Shown one piece after another: positions 7,211-18,800 of a DNA stretch of 64,000 nt (its first letter is position 1; the number at the start of each line of letters is the position of its first letter). Both the position numbers and the translations under genes were made by a program. Source of the stretch: Halapricum desulfuricans (GTDB lineage Archaea; Halobacteriota; Halobacteria; Halobacteriales; Haloarculaceae); assembly GCF_017094465.1 (NCBI RefSeq), contig NZ_CP064792.1, positions 62,001 to 126,000 on the forward strand. The letters run 5' to 3'. Below the pieces are notes generated by a model that worked only from the letters and a program-made list of their open reading frames with translations, ran no database searches and had not been told where the DNA came from.

Positions 7211-10200
7211 TTAGGCCTCACCCAAGCGTGATAGCAGTTCGTCGGTCCTGTCTGTAGCTTCGTCCCGAGAGACACCTTCGTCGACGTAGCGCTCGATGAC
7301 GCGGGCGCGGATCTGGCCATAATCTAATGTCTCACGAGGTTCGATGTACCCGTTCTCTTCGAGATACGTCTTGAGCTTGTTTGCTTTTCCGCTTCGGAAG
7401 CGGTTCACCTCGCCATTGTGCAGGGCGTCGACGATCTGTCTACCATCCCCATTGACTGACTCAGCAAGTTCACTAACTTCGTCGATAAAGGTACCGCTCA
7501 CCGCGCCAGAGGCTTCGAGAATCTCTCGATCAACGGGCTCGCCACGGCCGACTTTCCAAGCGTCGACGAACTCGTTCAGCGCCGCAGCATTCTTCTCTAC
7601 TATCGTTATCTGGTCGGAATCAACTGAGGACAGGTCTCCGTTACCCCACTGGAGTAGGTTCTTCAGCTGCCCCCAGTGCTCGATCCCGAGCTCTAAGAGC
7701 TGATGGAGCGTGTCGACATCGTCGATTACGTACCACAGGTGCGCTGTTCCGGCGCCACGGTGGGGATTGAATGAATCCACTTCGAGTTCGTCCCCATATG
7801 AAGCGTGGTCGTGACCGTTGGGACGAGGGGGCTTCGGAGTGAACGATTCGACAGAGTCTATATGGGGAATATAGACGGACTCATCGACATCGCGAACCGT
7901 TGTGAGGTCGATGATTTTGTGGGTGACACCGTTCGTGCTCTCCAGTGCAGCAGTCCACTTCGCCACTTCATCACCCTGCGCAGTGAAATAGAAGACCTGT
8001 CGACCGTTCCGCGCAAGTTCGATCGTCGACTCGATGATCGTCCTCGCCCTGCGATCGTCAGTGTTAGCGAGTGTTTCATCAAGGAGGAGTGGGATCTGAA
8101 CTCCCTGTTCCTGCTGTTCGACGAACGCGATTCGGACGGCGAGCAGAACCTGCACCCGAGTGCCGCTCGAAAGCTCATCGAGTGCAAGCCCTTTTTGCTT
8201 GGTTTCGTCGAATACTCGGAATTCGGCTTCGGCCTCATCAAAGTCCAATCGATACCGGCCACAAGTGATCGTCGCCAGGATTTCCCGAGCCTGCTCGAAG
8301 ACGTCCGGGCGACTCGTCTCCATCGTCGCCTCCTGAATATGATCCACTAGGACGTCCCCCACCATCGCAGCACAGTCATCCTGAAGTTGGTCTTTCAGAT
8401 CATCGAGCGCCCGATCACGCTCCGCAAGCGCCATTTCTACTTGATCGTCGGACTTCGCCTGCCTAATCTCCGCCCTGATATCAGCAATCCGTGACTGCAA
8501 CTCATCGAACTCCTCGGCAGTTCGTTCCGCCTCACGAAGGTCCTCTCTGAGGTCAGCAATATCTTGCTCCTTGAGGTCCGGCTCAAAGTCTGGGTAGCTT
8601 TCGAGTTCGTCAGCTGCCGCGTCCGCCCGGATCTTAGCTGCTCGCACCTCCTCCACAGCCGATTCGTATGCGTCGACCTGCTCACAGAGTTCCTCCAGCC
8701 GATCGTGGTCATCGGAGTCAAGATCCAGAGCCGTAAAGATTGCATCGCGTTCATCCGCCAGCGCACCTATTTTCTCGGTCGCTTCCTGCATCGTCGCGGT
8801 AGCCTGATCGAGGTCCCGCTGTGCGGCTTCGCGTTGCTGTTCACGGGTCTCCAGCTGTCGGATTGTCTCAGTTGCCTCGCCGGAGCTCTGCACGTCATCG
8901 TAGCCGTACGGAGCGAGTTTTGTGTGGAGTTGCTCGCGAGCACTCGCAATCTGCTCGTCGACGGTGTCAATGCTCTCTTGCAGTCCTTCAACCTCGTCGT
9001 GGGCTTCCTGCCAGTCGAGGACTCGCTTGGAGATCACAGCGAGTTCGACATCAGACGCATCTGGCGCAGCGCCCAACTGGTCTTGGAGTTCGGCACGGGT
9101 TTCCTCCAACTCCTGCTCTTGCTGTTCGAGCGAGTCCCTATCCGTCGCCAGGCTATCGCGCCATTCAGACCGTCGCTCGGCCAGCTTGTGCGCTGCGATT
9201 GCATCGTACAGTTCGATTAGTCGGGACCGAACCTCGTCGTCGCTCCACATCGTCGGCGGTTCCAGACCGGTTTTTTCGAACGCCTCGCGGTGCGGCTGCT
9301 GTGAATCCCCGCCGTCTACGGACTGTGAGCGAGCGCGTAGTCCATACCAGAAGATACCAGCGGCGACAAGTAAGATGGAGAACAGCAGTGGATTAACCAA
9401 GAGACCCAGCGCGATCCCTGTCGAGGCGAGCGAAACAGCCGAGAACACAGCGATTCGGAACGCTTCCGACCCGTCGTTCGACGTAGTCAAAGCGGACGCA
9501 GCCAGCCACTCCTCCAGGGACTGACTCGCACGTTGAAGCGTCGGTAGATCCGGCTCAGGCTGCTCCCCATCCTCTAGAAGTCGCTCAACAGCGTCCCGGG
9601 TTTCACGCTCGGACTGGAGTGCTTCGGCCTCGCGCGCAAACTTCGAGACAGTCTTCCACGTCACGGGTTCCAAATCAACGAGATCCCCAGTATCGACATC
9701 GAGGGGAATGTCCTCGCGAGCCGTTTTGCGCTGCCGTTCGGCGTCAGCCAAGTCGCCCTCGAGTTCGCGTTTCCGGTCCCCCGCAGCATCGAGATCATCA
9801 CGAAGCGCTTTTAGATGGTCGATACGGCCTGTCGGCAGGCCGTCTTCAGGAAGGTCGGTCTCAGCAAGCCGTTCCTGAGCATCCGTTTTCGTTTTCTCTG
9901 CGTCGTCTTTTTTCTTGGTCCATTCATCGAGGTCCGCCTCGATGGATCGAACCCGCTCGATTTCGTCATCGTCAACCTGATCCAAGATATCGGGGAACTC
10001 ATCAAGCCTCGATTCAGCCTGCGCCAGTTCGTTTCTCGCCTGTGCATAGTCAATCGCCTGCTTGAGCAGTTCGGCTCGCTCTTGTGCGTGACGCGCCGCC
10101 TCAAGTTTACTCCGGAGCCGAGAGAGTTCATTCTGCTCCTGGCGGAGTTCGGAAACATCGTTCCGTGCCTCACGCAACTCCCGAATCGCTCCCTTGGCAT

Positions 10201-10687
10201 TCTGGACGACGTTCCTGTTCGCCCGACTCGGCGAATCCGAATACCCGAGCTCATCGTATGCTGCAGAGAGATCATACCCGCCAGCAGATTCTCGCTCGAT
10301 TATTTTAGCGAACGACTCATTGTTGTTGTCCCGCTGGAGCAGATCGTGGAGAGACAGACGGTAGCGGTCGCGTTGATCGGCCGGCGGAAGATTTGGACCG
10401 TTCGCCGCCTGGCCATCACGTTGGTAGTTCGCGCGTCCATTATCGACCTCGACCCGCCAGGATTCCCCATTCAATGAGAGCTGCCCCACAAGAGATGTCC
10501 GTTCATCCGCAGTCTCAGGCCAACATAGCCATTCGAGCGACTCCGCAAGCGTCGTCTTTCCTGCCGCATTCGGCCCATGAATGACATTGATCCCAGAACA
10601 GAGGTCGTCAACCGAGAAGCCGCCCGTTTCGAACCCAGGCGCTTGGACAATTTGGACCTCCTCGAAGCAAATCGGATCTCTGGTCAC
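7211..10687 (-). CDS. YhaN/Rad50-like SMC ATPase
   Basis: 1158 residues. The N-terminus carries Walker A G38-P-N-A-A-G-K-T45. A long heptad coiled coil occupies roughly residues 165-840. The ABC signature (ALDELSSGTRVQV) and Walker B (IPLLLDETLANTDDRR) lie near 880-920. A hydrophobic hairpin (about residues 409-452, VFSAVSLASTGIALGLLV then ILLVAAGIFWYGL) interrupts the coil, as in Bacillus YhaN. An extension of about 230 residues follows the ATPase head and is unassigned. The start overlaps the stop of the upstream nuclease gene (ATGA at 10684-10687), so the two form an SbcCD/Mre11-Rad50-type complex for DNA end processing. Confidence 0.85.
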   Translation of the reverse strand: MTRDPICFEEVQIVQAPGFETGGFSVDDLCSGINVIHGPNAAGKTTLAESLEWLCWPETADERTSLVGQLSLNGESWRVEVDNGRANYQRDGQAANGPNLPPADQRDRYRLSLHDLLQRDNNNESFAKIIERESAGGYDLSAAYDELGYSDSPSRANRNVVQNAKGAIRELREARNDVSELRQEQNELSRLRSKLEAARHAQERAELLKQAIDYAQARNELAQAESRLDEFPDILDQVDDDEIERVRSIEADLDEWTKKKDDAEKTKTDAQERLAETDLPEDGLPTGRIDHLKALRDDLDAAGDRKRELEGDLADAERQRKTAREDIPLDVDTGDLVDLEPVTWKTVSKFAREAEALQSERETRDAVERLLEDGEQPEPDLPTLQRASQSLEEWLAASALTTSNDGSEAFRIAVFSAVSLASTGIALGLLVNPLLFSILLVAAGIFWYGLRARSQSVDGGDSQQPHREAFEKTGLEPPTMWSDDEVRSRLIELYDAIAAHKLAERRSEWRDSLATDRDSLEQQEQELEETRAELQDQLGAAPDASDVELAVISKRVLDWQEAHDEVEGLQESIDTVDEQIASAREQLHTKLAPYGYDDVQSSGEATETIRQLETREQQREAAQRDLDQATATMQEATEKIGALADERDAIFTALDLDSDDHDRLEELCEQVDAYESAVEEVRAAKIRADAAADELESYPDFEPDLKEQDIADLREDLREAERTAEEFDELQSRIADIRAEIRQAKSDDQVEMALAERDRALDDLKDQLQDDCAAMVGDVLVDHIQEATMETSRPDVFEQAREILATITCGRYRLDFDEAEAEFRVFDETKQKGLALDELSSGTRVQVLLAVRIAFVEQQEQGVQIPLLLDETLANTDDRRARTIIESTIELARNGRQVFYFTAQGDEVAKWTAALESTNGVTHKIIDLTTVRDVDESVYIPHIDSVESFTPKPPRPNGHDHASYGDELEVDSFNPHRGAGTAHLWYVIDDVDTLHQLLELGIEHWGQLKNLLQWGNGDLSSVDSDQITIVEKNAAALNEFVDAWKVGRGEPVDREILEASGAVSGTFIDEVSELAESVNGDGRQIVDALHNGEVNRFRSGKANKLKTYLEENGYIEPRETLDYGQIRARVIERYVDEGVSRDEATDRTDELLSRLGEA

Positions 10688-11985
10688 GCATTCCCCTCCT
10701 TTTGGCTGAGTAGAGTATCGAGCAGGACTCGTGCCTGCTGTTCAAGATGCTCGATAGCATCAGCGTCACCCGGCTCCTCCAGTTCTGTTTCGCGTCGAAG
10801 CGGATTATACGCATTCGCACTATGCGCCTGCCGCACAGCCATCAACGAGTCCTCGACCACCTCGCCGTAGGTATCGCGAGGATCACCGTTCTCGATTTCG
10901 AGCAGGAGGTTAGCGAGGTACGCAGCTGCATTCTCCCCCTCTGCAAGCGCTTCAAGATCAATTTCTGGGCGGGTATCGACGTCAATCGATTCGATCCGAA
11001 CCGAAACTGACCCCTCCCGGAATCCGAGGTCACGCTCCATCGACCGATGCTGATCGACAAGCGCTGAATGGGCCGCTGTCCGACCAGTAAGGTGCACTCG
11101 AACAAGGCTGAGCTCCAACGAGCTCGCATCAAGGTCAGCTCGAACGTGGTCCTTGAGTTCTGCCGAAATCACGGCTGTCGCTTCTTGCGGGTCATCTACC
11201 CCAGACACATCGACCGAAACCTGATCGTAGCGAACAGATGCCAACGGAATCTGTTCAGCACGCACCTCTCCGGTTTCAAGTATCGTAATCATCCACGGGC
11301 CATGAGCCTGCTGTTCACCCGGATCAAGCGGTTGTGGCGACCCCGAGTACAACGCCAGCGGACGCGAATCAATCCGGATCCCTGGACTGTGAATATGACC
11401 AAGTAGCCAGGCATCTACAGCGGTATCACGAAGGTCACTGGACAGCACCGGTGCGTACCGGCTGCCCCGCGAATCAAGATCGGCATGAAGCACACCGATC
11501 TGCGGCACATCATCAGTCCCCGAAAGCTCGTACTCCGCAAGCGGAGACTCGTAGACGTGTTCAGCCGCAAACGACCAGCCATCGAAATGAACTACCGGCT
11601 CCCCGTCTTCTTCAAGCGTCCAGCGCTCCCACTCACCCCCTCTCCCGAGAAACTGAAGTGTGTCGGAATCCAGATTATCGACCATCTCCGGAAGGGCTTC
11701 ATAGTCGTGATTCCCAGCAACCACGACAACCGGAATCCCTGCGTCATCCAGTTGGGCAATCCCGTCCTCGAACGTCCCGTATGCCTCGAAATACCGATTC
11801 TCTTGATCAACAATGTCACCAGCAACCACGACTGCATCAACATCCTGTTCGATTGCTTCGCGGACCGCCGACAGCCAGACAGCCTTCGGCGACAGGCCAG
11901 GGCCATCCAGGTCATCCGGAATCCGACTCGGGTGACGACCGAGGTGGAGGTCTCCGGTGTACAGAAGTGATAAAGCGTCGTTCAT
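10684..11985 (-). CDS. YhaO/Mre11-like DNA exonuclease
   Basis: 433 residues from the ATG at 11983-11985. The frame extends 36 codons further upstream but without family-like sequence. Calcineurin-type phosphoesterase motifs appear in order: Y-T-G-D12-L-H14, V-V-A-G-D-I-V-D, V-V-A-G-N-H-D-Y, G-V-L-H-A-D and L-G-H-I-H-S. These are the metal ligands of Mre11/SbcD nucleases. The C-terminal 150 residues would cap the active site and bind the ATPase coil. It is coupled with the SMC ATPase (4-base overlap). The pair probably trims or opens broken or foreign DNA ends. Confidence 0.85.
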   Translation of the reverse strand: MNDALSLLYTGDLHLGRHPSRIPDDLDGPGLSPKAVWLSAVREAIEQDVDAVVVAGDIVDQENRYFEAYGTFEDGIAQLDDAGIPVVVVAGNHDYEALPEMVDNLDSDTLQFLGRGGEWERWTLEEDGEPVVHFDGWSFAAEHVYESPLAEYELSGTDDVPQIGVLHADLDSRGSRYAPVLSSDLRDTAVDAWLLGHIHSPGIRIDSRPLALYSGSPQPLDPGEQQAHGPWMITILETGEVRAEQIPLASVRYDQVSVDVSGVDDPQEATAVISAELKDHVRADLDASSLELSLVRVHLTGRTAAHSALVDQHRSMERDLGFREGSVSVRIESIDVDTRPEIDLEALAEGENAAAYLANLLLEIENGDPRDTYGEVVEDSLMAVRQAHSANAYNPLRRETELEEPGDADAIEHLEQQARVLLDTLLSQKEGNA

Positions 11986-12214
11986 GAGTGCGACCAAACA
12001 GTGCGATAAGAATAATACCTCACTGGTAAATAAAATCCACGGCCTTCCCGGGTCGCTTGCCAGCGTTTCCCCAACCAGATCGACTGAATTCACCTTTTTA
12101 ACAGCGTGGCACCAGTCACTATATCCGACCGCCGCGCGTTCACGCGGTGAAAATCTCTCTCCGCTGAATCAGCTATACCCTGAATTTGTCGAGGCTATCT
12201 CGTCTACCGCCATC

Positions 12215-12508
12215 TTAGAGCCTCCCAGGACCCCGTCTATCTTCGATTGACCCTTGATTTTGTTTCCGCCGCCACGACTCATCCCCCAATTCCTTACTAC
12301 CAGAATCATCTCCTAACCTATCAATATCTGGCAATCTATCTAGCTTTTCACTCATATCCAGATCCTCGTCCGCTTCTTCCATCAGATTCGTCGAATCCGT
12401 CGAATCCGTTGGATCATCTTCTGTTTTCGAGGAGCTAGATGATTCACTTGTGATTAGAAATATAATAACGGTAAATAGTAAGACAACTGCTATGCTAAAC
12501 CACTCCAT
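12215..12508 (-). CDS. Small single-pass membrane protein
   Basis: 97 residues. Residues 2-20 form one transmembrane helix (FSIAVVLLFTVIIFLI), followed by a very acidic, Ser/Asp-rich soluble tail. A TATA-like TTATTTATC on the minus strand (12534-12543) lies about 27 bases before the ATG, which supports a genuine leaderless gene. It sits in the divergent interval between the YhaNO and AddBA genes. Function unknown. Confidence 0.5.
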   Translation of the reverse strand: MEWFSIAVVLLFTVIIFLITSESSSSSKTEDDPTDSTDSTNLMEEADEDLDMSEKLDRLPDIDRLGDDSGSKELGDESWRRKQNQGSIEDRRGPGRL

Positions 12509-12533
12509 TCACTACACACAAACATCCTGAGGT

Positions 12534-12543
12534 GATAAATAAC
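12534..12543 (-). promoter_or_regulatory. TATA box of the 12215-12508 gene
   Basis: TTATTTATC on the minus strand, 26-30 bases upstream of the ATG at 12506-12508. Confidence 0.4.
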
Positions 12544-12661
12544 CGGGACTACCCAGAACGCAGCAAACACGAAAATCAGTACAGTCCACTTACGGGATCG
12601 AGGAACCAGCCGGTCTGGCATAGTGCAAAGATAGAAGGGGGCAGACGAAGCAAGACAACCA

Positions 12662-15600
12662 ATGACAGAGCGGAAGCTCTTTACTGGATCTAATCAGTTG
12701 GCGCTGGAAACTGAGGCATTCGAGTGGGCGCACTCTATCGCCGGAGACGGGATTGGTCGCATCCTGTATCTCTCAGAGACAGCGAACAGGCACGACCAGA
12801 TCCAGCAGCGATGGCAAGAGACGTATGATCACCTAACACTTCGAGTGGAAACGCTGACCACTTTTGTCTATGATTGTCACGAACAGATTGTCGGCCCAAG
12901 TTCACAGATTCCGGAAGAGCTTGACCGGCGAGCGCTTGAGCATAGCCTCGATACTATTATCGAAGATCGGCCGTGGATGTCCACTCAGCCATACGCCTCT
13001 GCGAATCTCGTCGATGCGTTCAACCGCCGCTTTGCTCGCTTCGAAAACGTTGGTCTCAACAACCCAGATCGAGTGAAAAGCGAATTTCAACAGTCGGAGC
13101 TGCCGGCTCGAATTCGGGACACGACCGTCGATGCATACGAGGCCTACTACCAACGACGCGAAGCGGTGTCCGAACCGTGGTATGTCACGTACAGTCACGC
13201 ATTCGAAACCGTTGGTGATGCCGACATTGCGGACCTTCAGCCGCATATTGATGCCGTCGTTTTGTCTGGACACCTGCAACCTGGATCTGTTGAACAGTCC
13301 GTCATAGAAGCTCTCATCGAAGCATTTCCGACTGCTGCGATCGTGCCGACGTTTACGCCATCGCGCTCGGACGGGGTTGATCAGGCAACGGAAGCGATCC
13401 GCGAGATCTATGCTAATCTTGAGTTCGATGTCGAGCAGGTCACAGAAACGTATGGGTCGGCTGCTCTCCAGCGAGTAGCACAGTCACTGTATAGAAATCA
13501 GCCTCCTGAAGACCGAACGGTGCCGGAGTCGCTTCACTGGCGTGAACTTCCAACGCCAGAGCGGGAGATCAGGTACGTCGCTCGCGACATTCGCACGCGA
13601 CTTGCAGATGACGCAGGCTCTGCGGATATCGGTGTCGTCGTCCCCGGGTTCCAGGCATATGAAGGATATCTTGCTGATGTCTTCGATACGTTCGATCTGC
13701 CCTACACCGTCGATACGGGGAACGCACTGGCCGATACATTTGTGGGCAGCGCAGTCCAGAATCTCATCGATCTATCTGAAGACAATCCACGTGCCGCTGC
13801 GCTCACCGAACTCGTTACTAATCCAGTCGTCACATTCTGTGAGCCAGCTGAAGAAGATATCGTCGTCACGGCCGAGCGCCGGACCGACTCTGTCCGGGTT
13901 AGCGCTGTCCAAGACCAGTTGCCGTCCACGCTGGCCGAGCAAGTCCAGACACTGCTTGAGCAACTGCGGACGCTTCGAGAGGACCCCTTCGAGACAGCGA
14001 TTGAAACAGTTCGCACGCAACTGGAGGAGCTTCAGATTGCTGAAGCGGTTGAAGCTCCTGATTCTCGAATCGATGCCGCACAAGAGCAGGCTGCGCTTGA
14101 GCACGTTCACGCGGTCCTGGGTTCGTTTGAGGAGACCTCTTCGTCGGCGACCGATCTCACACCGGCAGCAGCGCTGCTGCGGGCGGTCCAAGGCGTCTCC
14201 CTTAGCGGTTATAATGGACTATCTGAGCAGATTACGGTCTTGGACCATCTGGATGCCAGGGAGTTCGCGTTCGATCAGCTCTACATTGTGGGCCTGACAA
14301 CTGACCACTTCCCGTCGGTCCGCCGGCATCCCGCTTTTTTCGAGGAAATGGTAGACGCACACCCGAAACTTGAGGTGCTCGACGAACAGGTCCGGGATCG
14401 ATATACGTTCGCGTGTCTCCTCGGGAACGCCGATACAGTTACGATCACAACCCCGTCCACTGATCCGAACTCAACTGCTGTGGTCCGGTCCCCTGTCTTA
14501 GACGAACTCACGCGCGTAACTGGGATCGAACCGACAACCGGGGTTGACGACAGAATTGGGTCTCGGGAAGATCTTCAGCGTGCAATCTCGCCACTCTCGG
14601 AGCGCCGCGCGGCGCTCGATTCAGCGGGCGAACGCGATGACTTTACCACGGCACAGACCATTCGCGCGGACCGTGGAATCACGTGTGCCGCCGAGCGCGC
14701 AGAACCGGATCTATCGCCGCACGATGGGTTACTTGAGCCCGCAACGGTCGCGGACATCTATCCAGACTCCGACCGGGAACCGTACAGTGCTAGTCGGATC
14801 GAGCGATACGTGAATTGCGGCTTCCAATTCTATATGGAGCATATCTTGGATCTTGAGGGTAACGACGATGTCGAACGGACGCCCGACCCCTTGGAAACGG
14901 GCACATTCGTCCACGACACGTTTGAACGCTTCTACAAAGCCCTCCAATCCGAGCCCGGAGACACAGTTGATCTACGGGAGTATGATCAGGCTGCGCTCGA
15001 ATCACATATGCTTGAGATCGCGCTTGACGAACTCGAAGACGCCGCATTCGACTATTCAGGGCTATTCTATCAGCGGTGGCTCGAACAACTCTTTGCGGGC
15101 CTGGGCGATCCGGAGTCGAACCCCCATCACGGAGAGCCACGTCCACACGAAGGTGTTGATCAGGGGTTGTTCAGCCGGTTTGTCGAACGAGAATACAACC
15201 GCGACGGAGACGCCCTCCCAGCGTGGTTCGAGCCGCCGTTTGGCACCGGACTCCCCGGTGAAGACCTTGATCCATTTGCGATTGAACTCCCGAACGGCGA
15301 AGCAGTCGAGTTCCGCGGCTATATCGACCGTGTCGATATCGGTGTCAGCGATGAGGGCACCCAGATACAGCTATTCGACTACAAGACCGGGTACGCACCC
15401 TCGCTGACGAAAACAACCGGTGGCACGACATTCCAACTCCCGATCTACCTCCTCGCTGCCGAAGAGGTGTTGGCGGATAAGATGGACACTGTAACCGATA
15501 TCGCTGCGACGTACTACCAGACGAAACCGCCGAACAAACTCCATGAACCACGCGGAATCGAATCAAAATTCGACTCCGAGAGCGAGCTTCGACGCTTTCT

Positions 15601-15850
15601 TGACGAATTGATACCAGCGCGTCTCGAAACGATCTCCACTGCCGTAGAACACGGCCGCTTCCAGACGACGATGCTCTCACAGAGTGAAGCAGGATGCGAG
15701 TACTGTGCCTTCCAGCGATCGTGTGACGTGCGCCCTCATCAACGCCGGGACCGGGTTGATCTCCTCGACCCTGATCCACAGACGTACGTCCCGATCCGAG
15801 CGACAGACCGTGATTTTGACGACGAGTTCGGAGGTGAAGCCGATGACTGA
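12662..15850 (+). CDS. addB: AddB-like helicase/nuclease subunit
   Basis: 1062 residues. The N-terminal part has UvrD-like organisation, but the Walker A position (LFTGSNQLALETEAF) lacks the GxGKT motif, so ATPase activity is probably lost. The C-terminal 350 residues are a PD-(D/E)xK nuclease of the RecB/AddB type: the entry motif P-Y-S-A-S-R-I-E-R-Y followed by an N-C-G cysteine, R-G-Y-I-D-R-V-D, then L-F-D-Y-K-T-G. Three final cysteines in C-E-Y-C-A-F-Q-R-S-C, with the earlier one, form the typical 4Fe-4S staple. It overlaps the AddA gene by 8 bases. Together they resect DNA ends for recombination or degrade foreign DNA. Confidence 0.8.
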   Translation: MTERKLFTGSNQLALETEAFEWAHSIAGDGIGRILYLSETANRHDQIQQRWQETYDHLTLRVETLTTFVYDCHEQIVGPSSQIPEELDRRALEHSLDTIIEDRPWMSTQPYASANLVDAFNRRFARFENVGLNNPDRVKSEFQQSELPARIRDTTVDAYEAYYQRREAVSEPWYVTYSHAFETVGDADIADLQPHIDAVVLSGHLQPGSVEQSVIEALIEAFPTAAIVPTFTPSRSDGVDQATEAIREIYANLEFDVEQVTETYGSAALQRVAQSLYRNQPPEDRTVPESLHWRELPTPEREIRYVARDIRTRLADDAGSADIGVVVPGFQAYEGYLADVFDTFDLPYTVDTGNALADTFVGSAVQNLIDLSEDNPRAAALTELVTNPVVTFCEPAEEDIVVTAERRTDSVRVSAVQDQLPSTLAEQVQTLLEQLRTLREDPFETAIETVRTQLEELQIAEAVEAPDSRIDAAQEQAALEHVHAVLGSFEETSSSATDLTPAAALLRAVQGVSLSGYNGLSEQITVLDHLDAREFAFDQLYIVGLTTDHFPSVRRHPAFFEEMVDAHPKLEVLDEQVRDRYTFACLLGNADTVTITTPSTDPNSTAVVRSPVLDELTRVTGIEPTTGVDDRIGSREDLQRAISPLSERRAALDSAGERDDFTTAQTIRADRGITCAAERAEPDLSPHDGLLEPATVADIYPDSDREPYSASRIERYVNCGFQFYMEHILDLEGNDDVERTPDPLETGTFVHDTFERFYKALQSEPGDTVDLREYDQAALESHMLEIALDELEDAAFDYSGLFYQRWLEQLFAGLGDPESNPHHGEPRPHEGVDQGLFSRFVEREYNRDGDALPAWFEPPFGTGLPGEDLDPFAIELPNGEAVEFRGYIDRVDIGVSDEGTQIQLFDYKTGYAPSLTKTTGGTTFQLPIYLLAAEEVLADKMDTVTDIAATYYQTKPPNKLHEPRGIESKFDSESELRRFLDELIPARLETISTAVEHGRFQTTMLSQSEAGCEYCAFQRSCDVRPHQRRDRVDLLDPDPQTYVPIRATDRDFDDEFGGEADD

Positions 15851-18800
15851 CAAGAAAACATCCGCCACCACTGACGGCAACTCAAGCGAGGAGTCAACAA
15901 CGATCGAACCGACAGACGAACAGGCAGACGCGTTGGTGCTGGATCGGAACGTGACGATCACGGCTGGCGCTGGCACGGGGAAAACAACGACACTCACCCA
16001 CCGGTACCTCGAATTTCTCCGGTCCAATCCGTCTGCAACCCCGAAAAATGTCGTGACGATCACCTTCACGCGGAAGGCTGCCGCGGAGCTGGAAACGCGA
16101 GTGCGTGAAGAGATCTACGAGGAGCTACAGTCCGTCGAGGATCCCGCGGAGTACGAGCGCTGGCGGGCAGTCCTCGACGAACTCGATGACGGTTACACCC
16201 ACACGATCCACGCCTTCTGTGCTCGACTCCTCCGTGAAAACGCCGTCCAAGCACCCGTCCCGATGGAGTTCGATGTTCTCGATGAAGACGACGCCGCGGA
16301 CCTCCAACAACAGATCATCGTCGAATATCTCGACGCCAATCCCGCCGACCCCGATGTCGATCTCTTGTCTCGACTCTTCGGCTCCCGCGGCCGTCTCGTC
16401 GATATCCTGGCTGGCCTATTAGATGCACGCCCGGACAGCGAGGCGTGGCTGGACACCTGGCGAGACCGAGACGTAGACGATTATATGGACTATCTCTGGG
16501 AGAACGTCTGTGAACTCGACGGTCCAACTGCTAGAGACTTCTTCACCGATCCTGACGTGCAAGCAGCACTGGAAACGGCACAGCGATTCCGTGACGGCGA
16601 GTTCGACGTTGAGGACGGCGCCGACGGCGTCGCCGTCCTCCGAGAAGTTGCAGCTATCGGTGCGACTGTCCAAGGCGCTGATGACGAGCGGGCGTATCAG
16701 GTCGCGTCCCGCGATCTATACGACCTGTTAGAGAAGAGTTCTGGCGGGTTGTATGCAAGTGCGAGCCACCACCTCGTTGGGACCAAAGCCACCTGGAACG
16801 ACGAAACACAAGCCTACAGCGACTGCAAAGACGCGCTTAACACGCTCCTGGATCGGCTGGTGGAGATTGAGGAGGCGATTGCCACTACGCCGGGTGATCT
16901 TGAACGCAACAGCGCGCACTATGTCCTTGCGTTGGCACGGGTATTTGACGATCTCACGGACGTCTACGCAGCTGAGAAAGCACAACGCGAAGCGTTAGAT
17001 TTCCCGGATCTCATCGAAACCACGATCACTTTCCTGCAAAACAACCCCGCCATCCAGTCGTCGTTACAGTCGTCCTTTGATGCGCTGATGGTGGACGAAT
17101 TCCAGGATACCGACAGTCGGCAATGGGAGCTGGTGTCACTGCTTGCCAAGTTGGCTGACAACGACGTCCCGACAGACAACGTGTTCCTCGTCGGGGACAA
17201 AAAACAGAGTATCTACGGCTTCCGCGGCGCCGAAGTGACGACCTTCGAAACTGCAAAAGAAGCCTTACGCGACCAAAATCAGGCTCTTGGCCGTGATTCG
17301 ATCCCCGACAGCGACCAAGACGCACCCACAAACCTCGAACTGTCCGGCAACTTCCGGACACTTGATGGCCCACTCACGTTCCTGAACGAACTCTTCGCAG
17401 ACGTCTTCCAGCCGCTGGACGGCGAGTACGCCGATTACGAAGCCGAGCCACAGGCACTGTCGTTCGAGCGTGACGAGATCGAACCGGTCGCCGAGCTTGA
17501 GGGGTCGGTCGAGTACTTGGTGGTCCCCGAAGATGAAGACAGCGCGGAACAAGCGCTTGATACGGACCACCCGGTGATCGACGCCGCGGCCGAGCATTCC
17601 ATCGCAGCGGAAGCCGAAGCCCTCGGTGCGCGTCTCTCAGGCCTCCTTGCCGACCCACCGGAGATCTATGACACGGACAACGAGGAAATCACTGTAGCGA
17701 CACCCGAAGACGTCGCGATCCTCTTACGCCGCCGCACCCACCTCGACCGATACCAGCGGGCCCTGGAGGCCCACGATATTCCATACTCCGTTATCTCCGG
17801 CCGGGGCTTCTACGATACGCCTGAAGTCCAGACGCTAACCAATCTCCTGCGCGTTCTCGCCGACCCAACTGACGACGTCTCACTCTACGGCGTCCTCCGA
17901 TCGCCACTCTTTGGCTTCCCCGACGATCGACTCGCCCGTCTCGCAGCGACGGACGACTCGCTGTGGCAGTCCCTCCAAACGACTGACGACCAACAACTGG
18001 CCGACGCAGCCGATTTACTCACTAAGTGGCGCGAACTCGCCGGCTGTGTCCACAGTGACGACACGGATGTCTTGCCGTGGAACCGCGTCCTCACACGCGT
18101 CTTCGACGACACAGGCTATCTTGTCAGCATTGGTGCTGACGAAGGCGGCCAACAAGCTGTCGCCAACGTCGAAAAATTCCGTGACGAAATCCGCGACTGG
18201 TCACAAGACGGTACCCAAACTGCCGCGAATATGCTGCGCCGCATCGACCGGCACGCCGAACTTGACCCCCGAGAAGGCGAGGCTGAGGTGCCTGAAGGCA
18301 CGGAGGGTGTCCGCATTATGACGATCCACGCAGCGAAAGGCCTTGAGTTCCCAATCGTCACTGTCCCTGACATTGGAGCCGACCTAAACTTCGGTCGCAG
18401 CATCGATGACTACGGATATGTCCGCCTTATCACAGACCACGATGACGCTCCATTCCTTGCTGCTGGCGGCCCCTCACCCAGCGATGCGTTCAACGTCGAA
18501 AAGACAACCGCTCACAACTATGCCGACTCGATCGAACTCCCGCGCGAACGCGCCGAAGCCAAACGTCTGCTGTATGTCGCCTGCACACGGGCCCGCGATC
18601 ACCTCCTCCTTTGTGGCACCCACGAATTCGAAACCACTGACGATACTCTCGGCTTTGCCGATATCAACGACCACGACGAGGCCACAGCGTGGCGTGACTG
18701 GCTCCAACCGATTCTCCTTGATCGCGATAGCATCGTCGAACCACTCTTCCGTACCGGACGCGTGCACGCACACCTCGACGATAGCACGTACACCGTTTCT

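Noticed and set aside
15684-15842. 53-codon N-terminal extension of AddA
   Set aside because: Reads over the AddB C-terminus in another frame; the ATG at 15843 has a GGAGGTG site and gives the usual AddA start.
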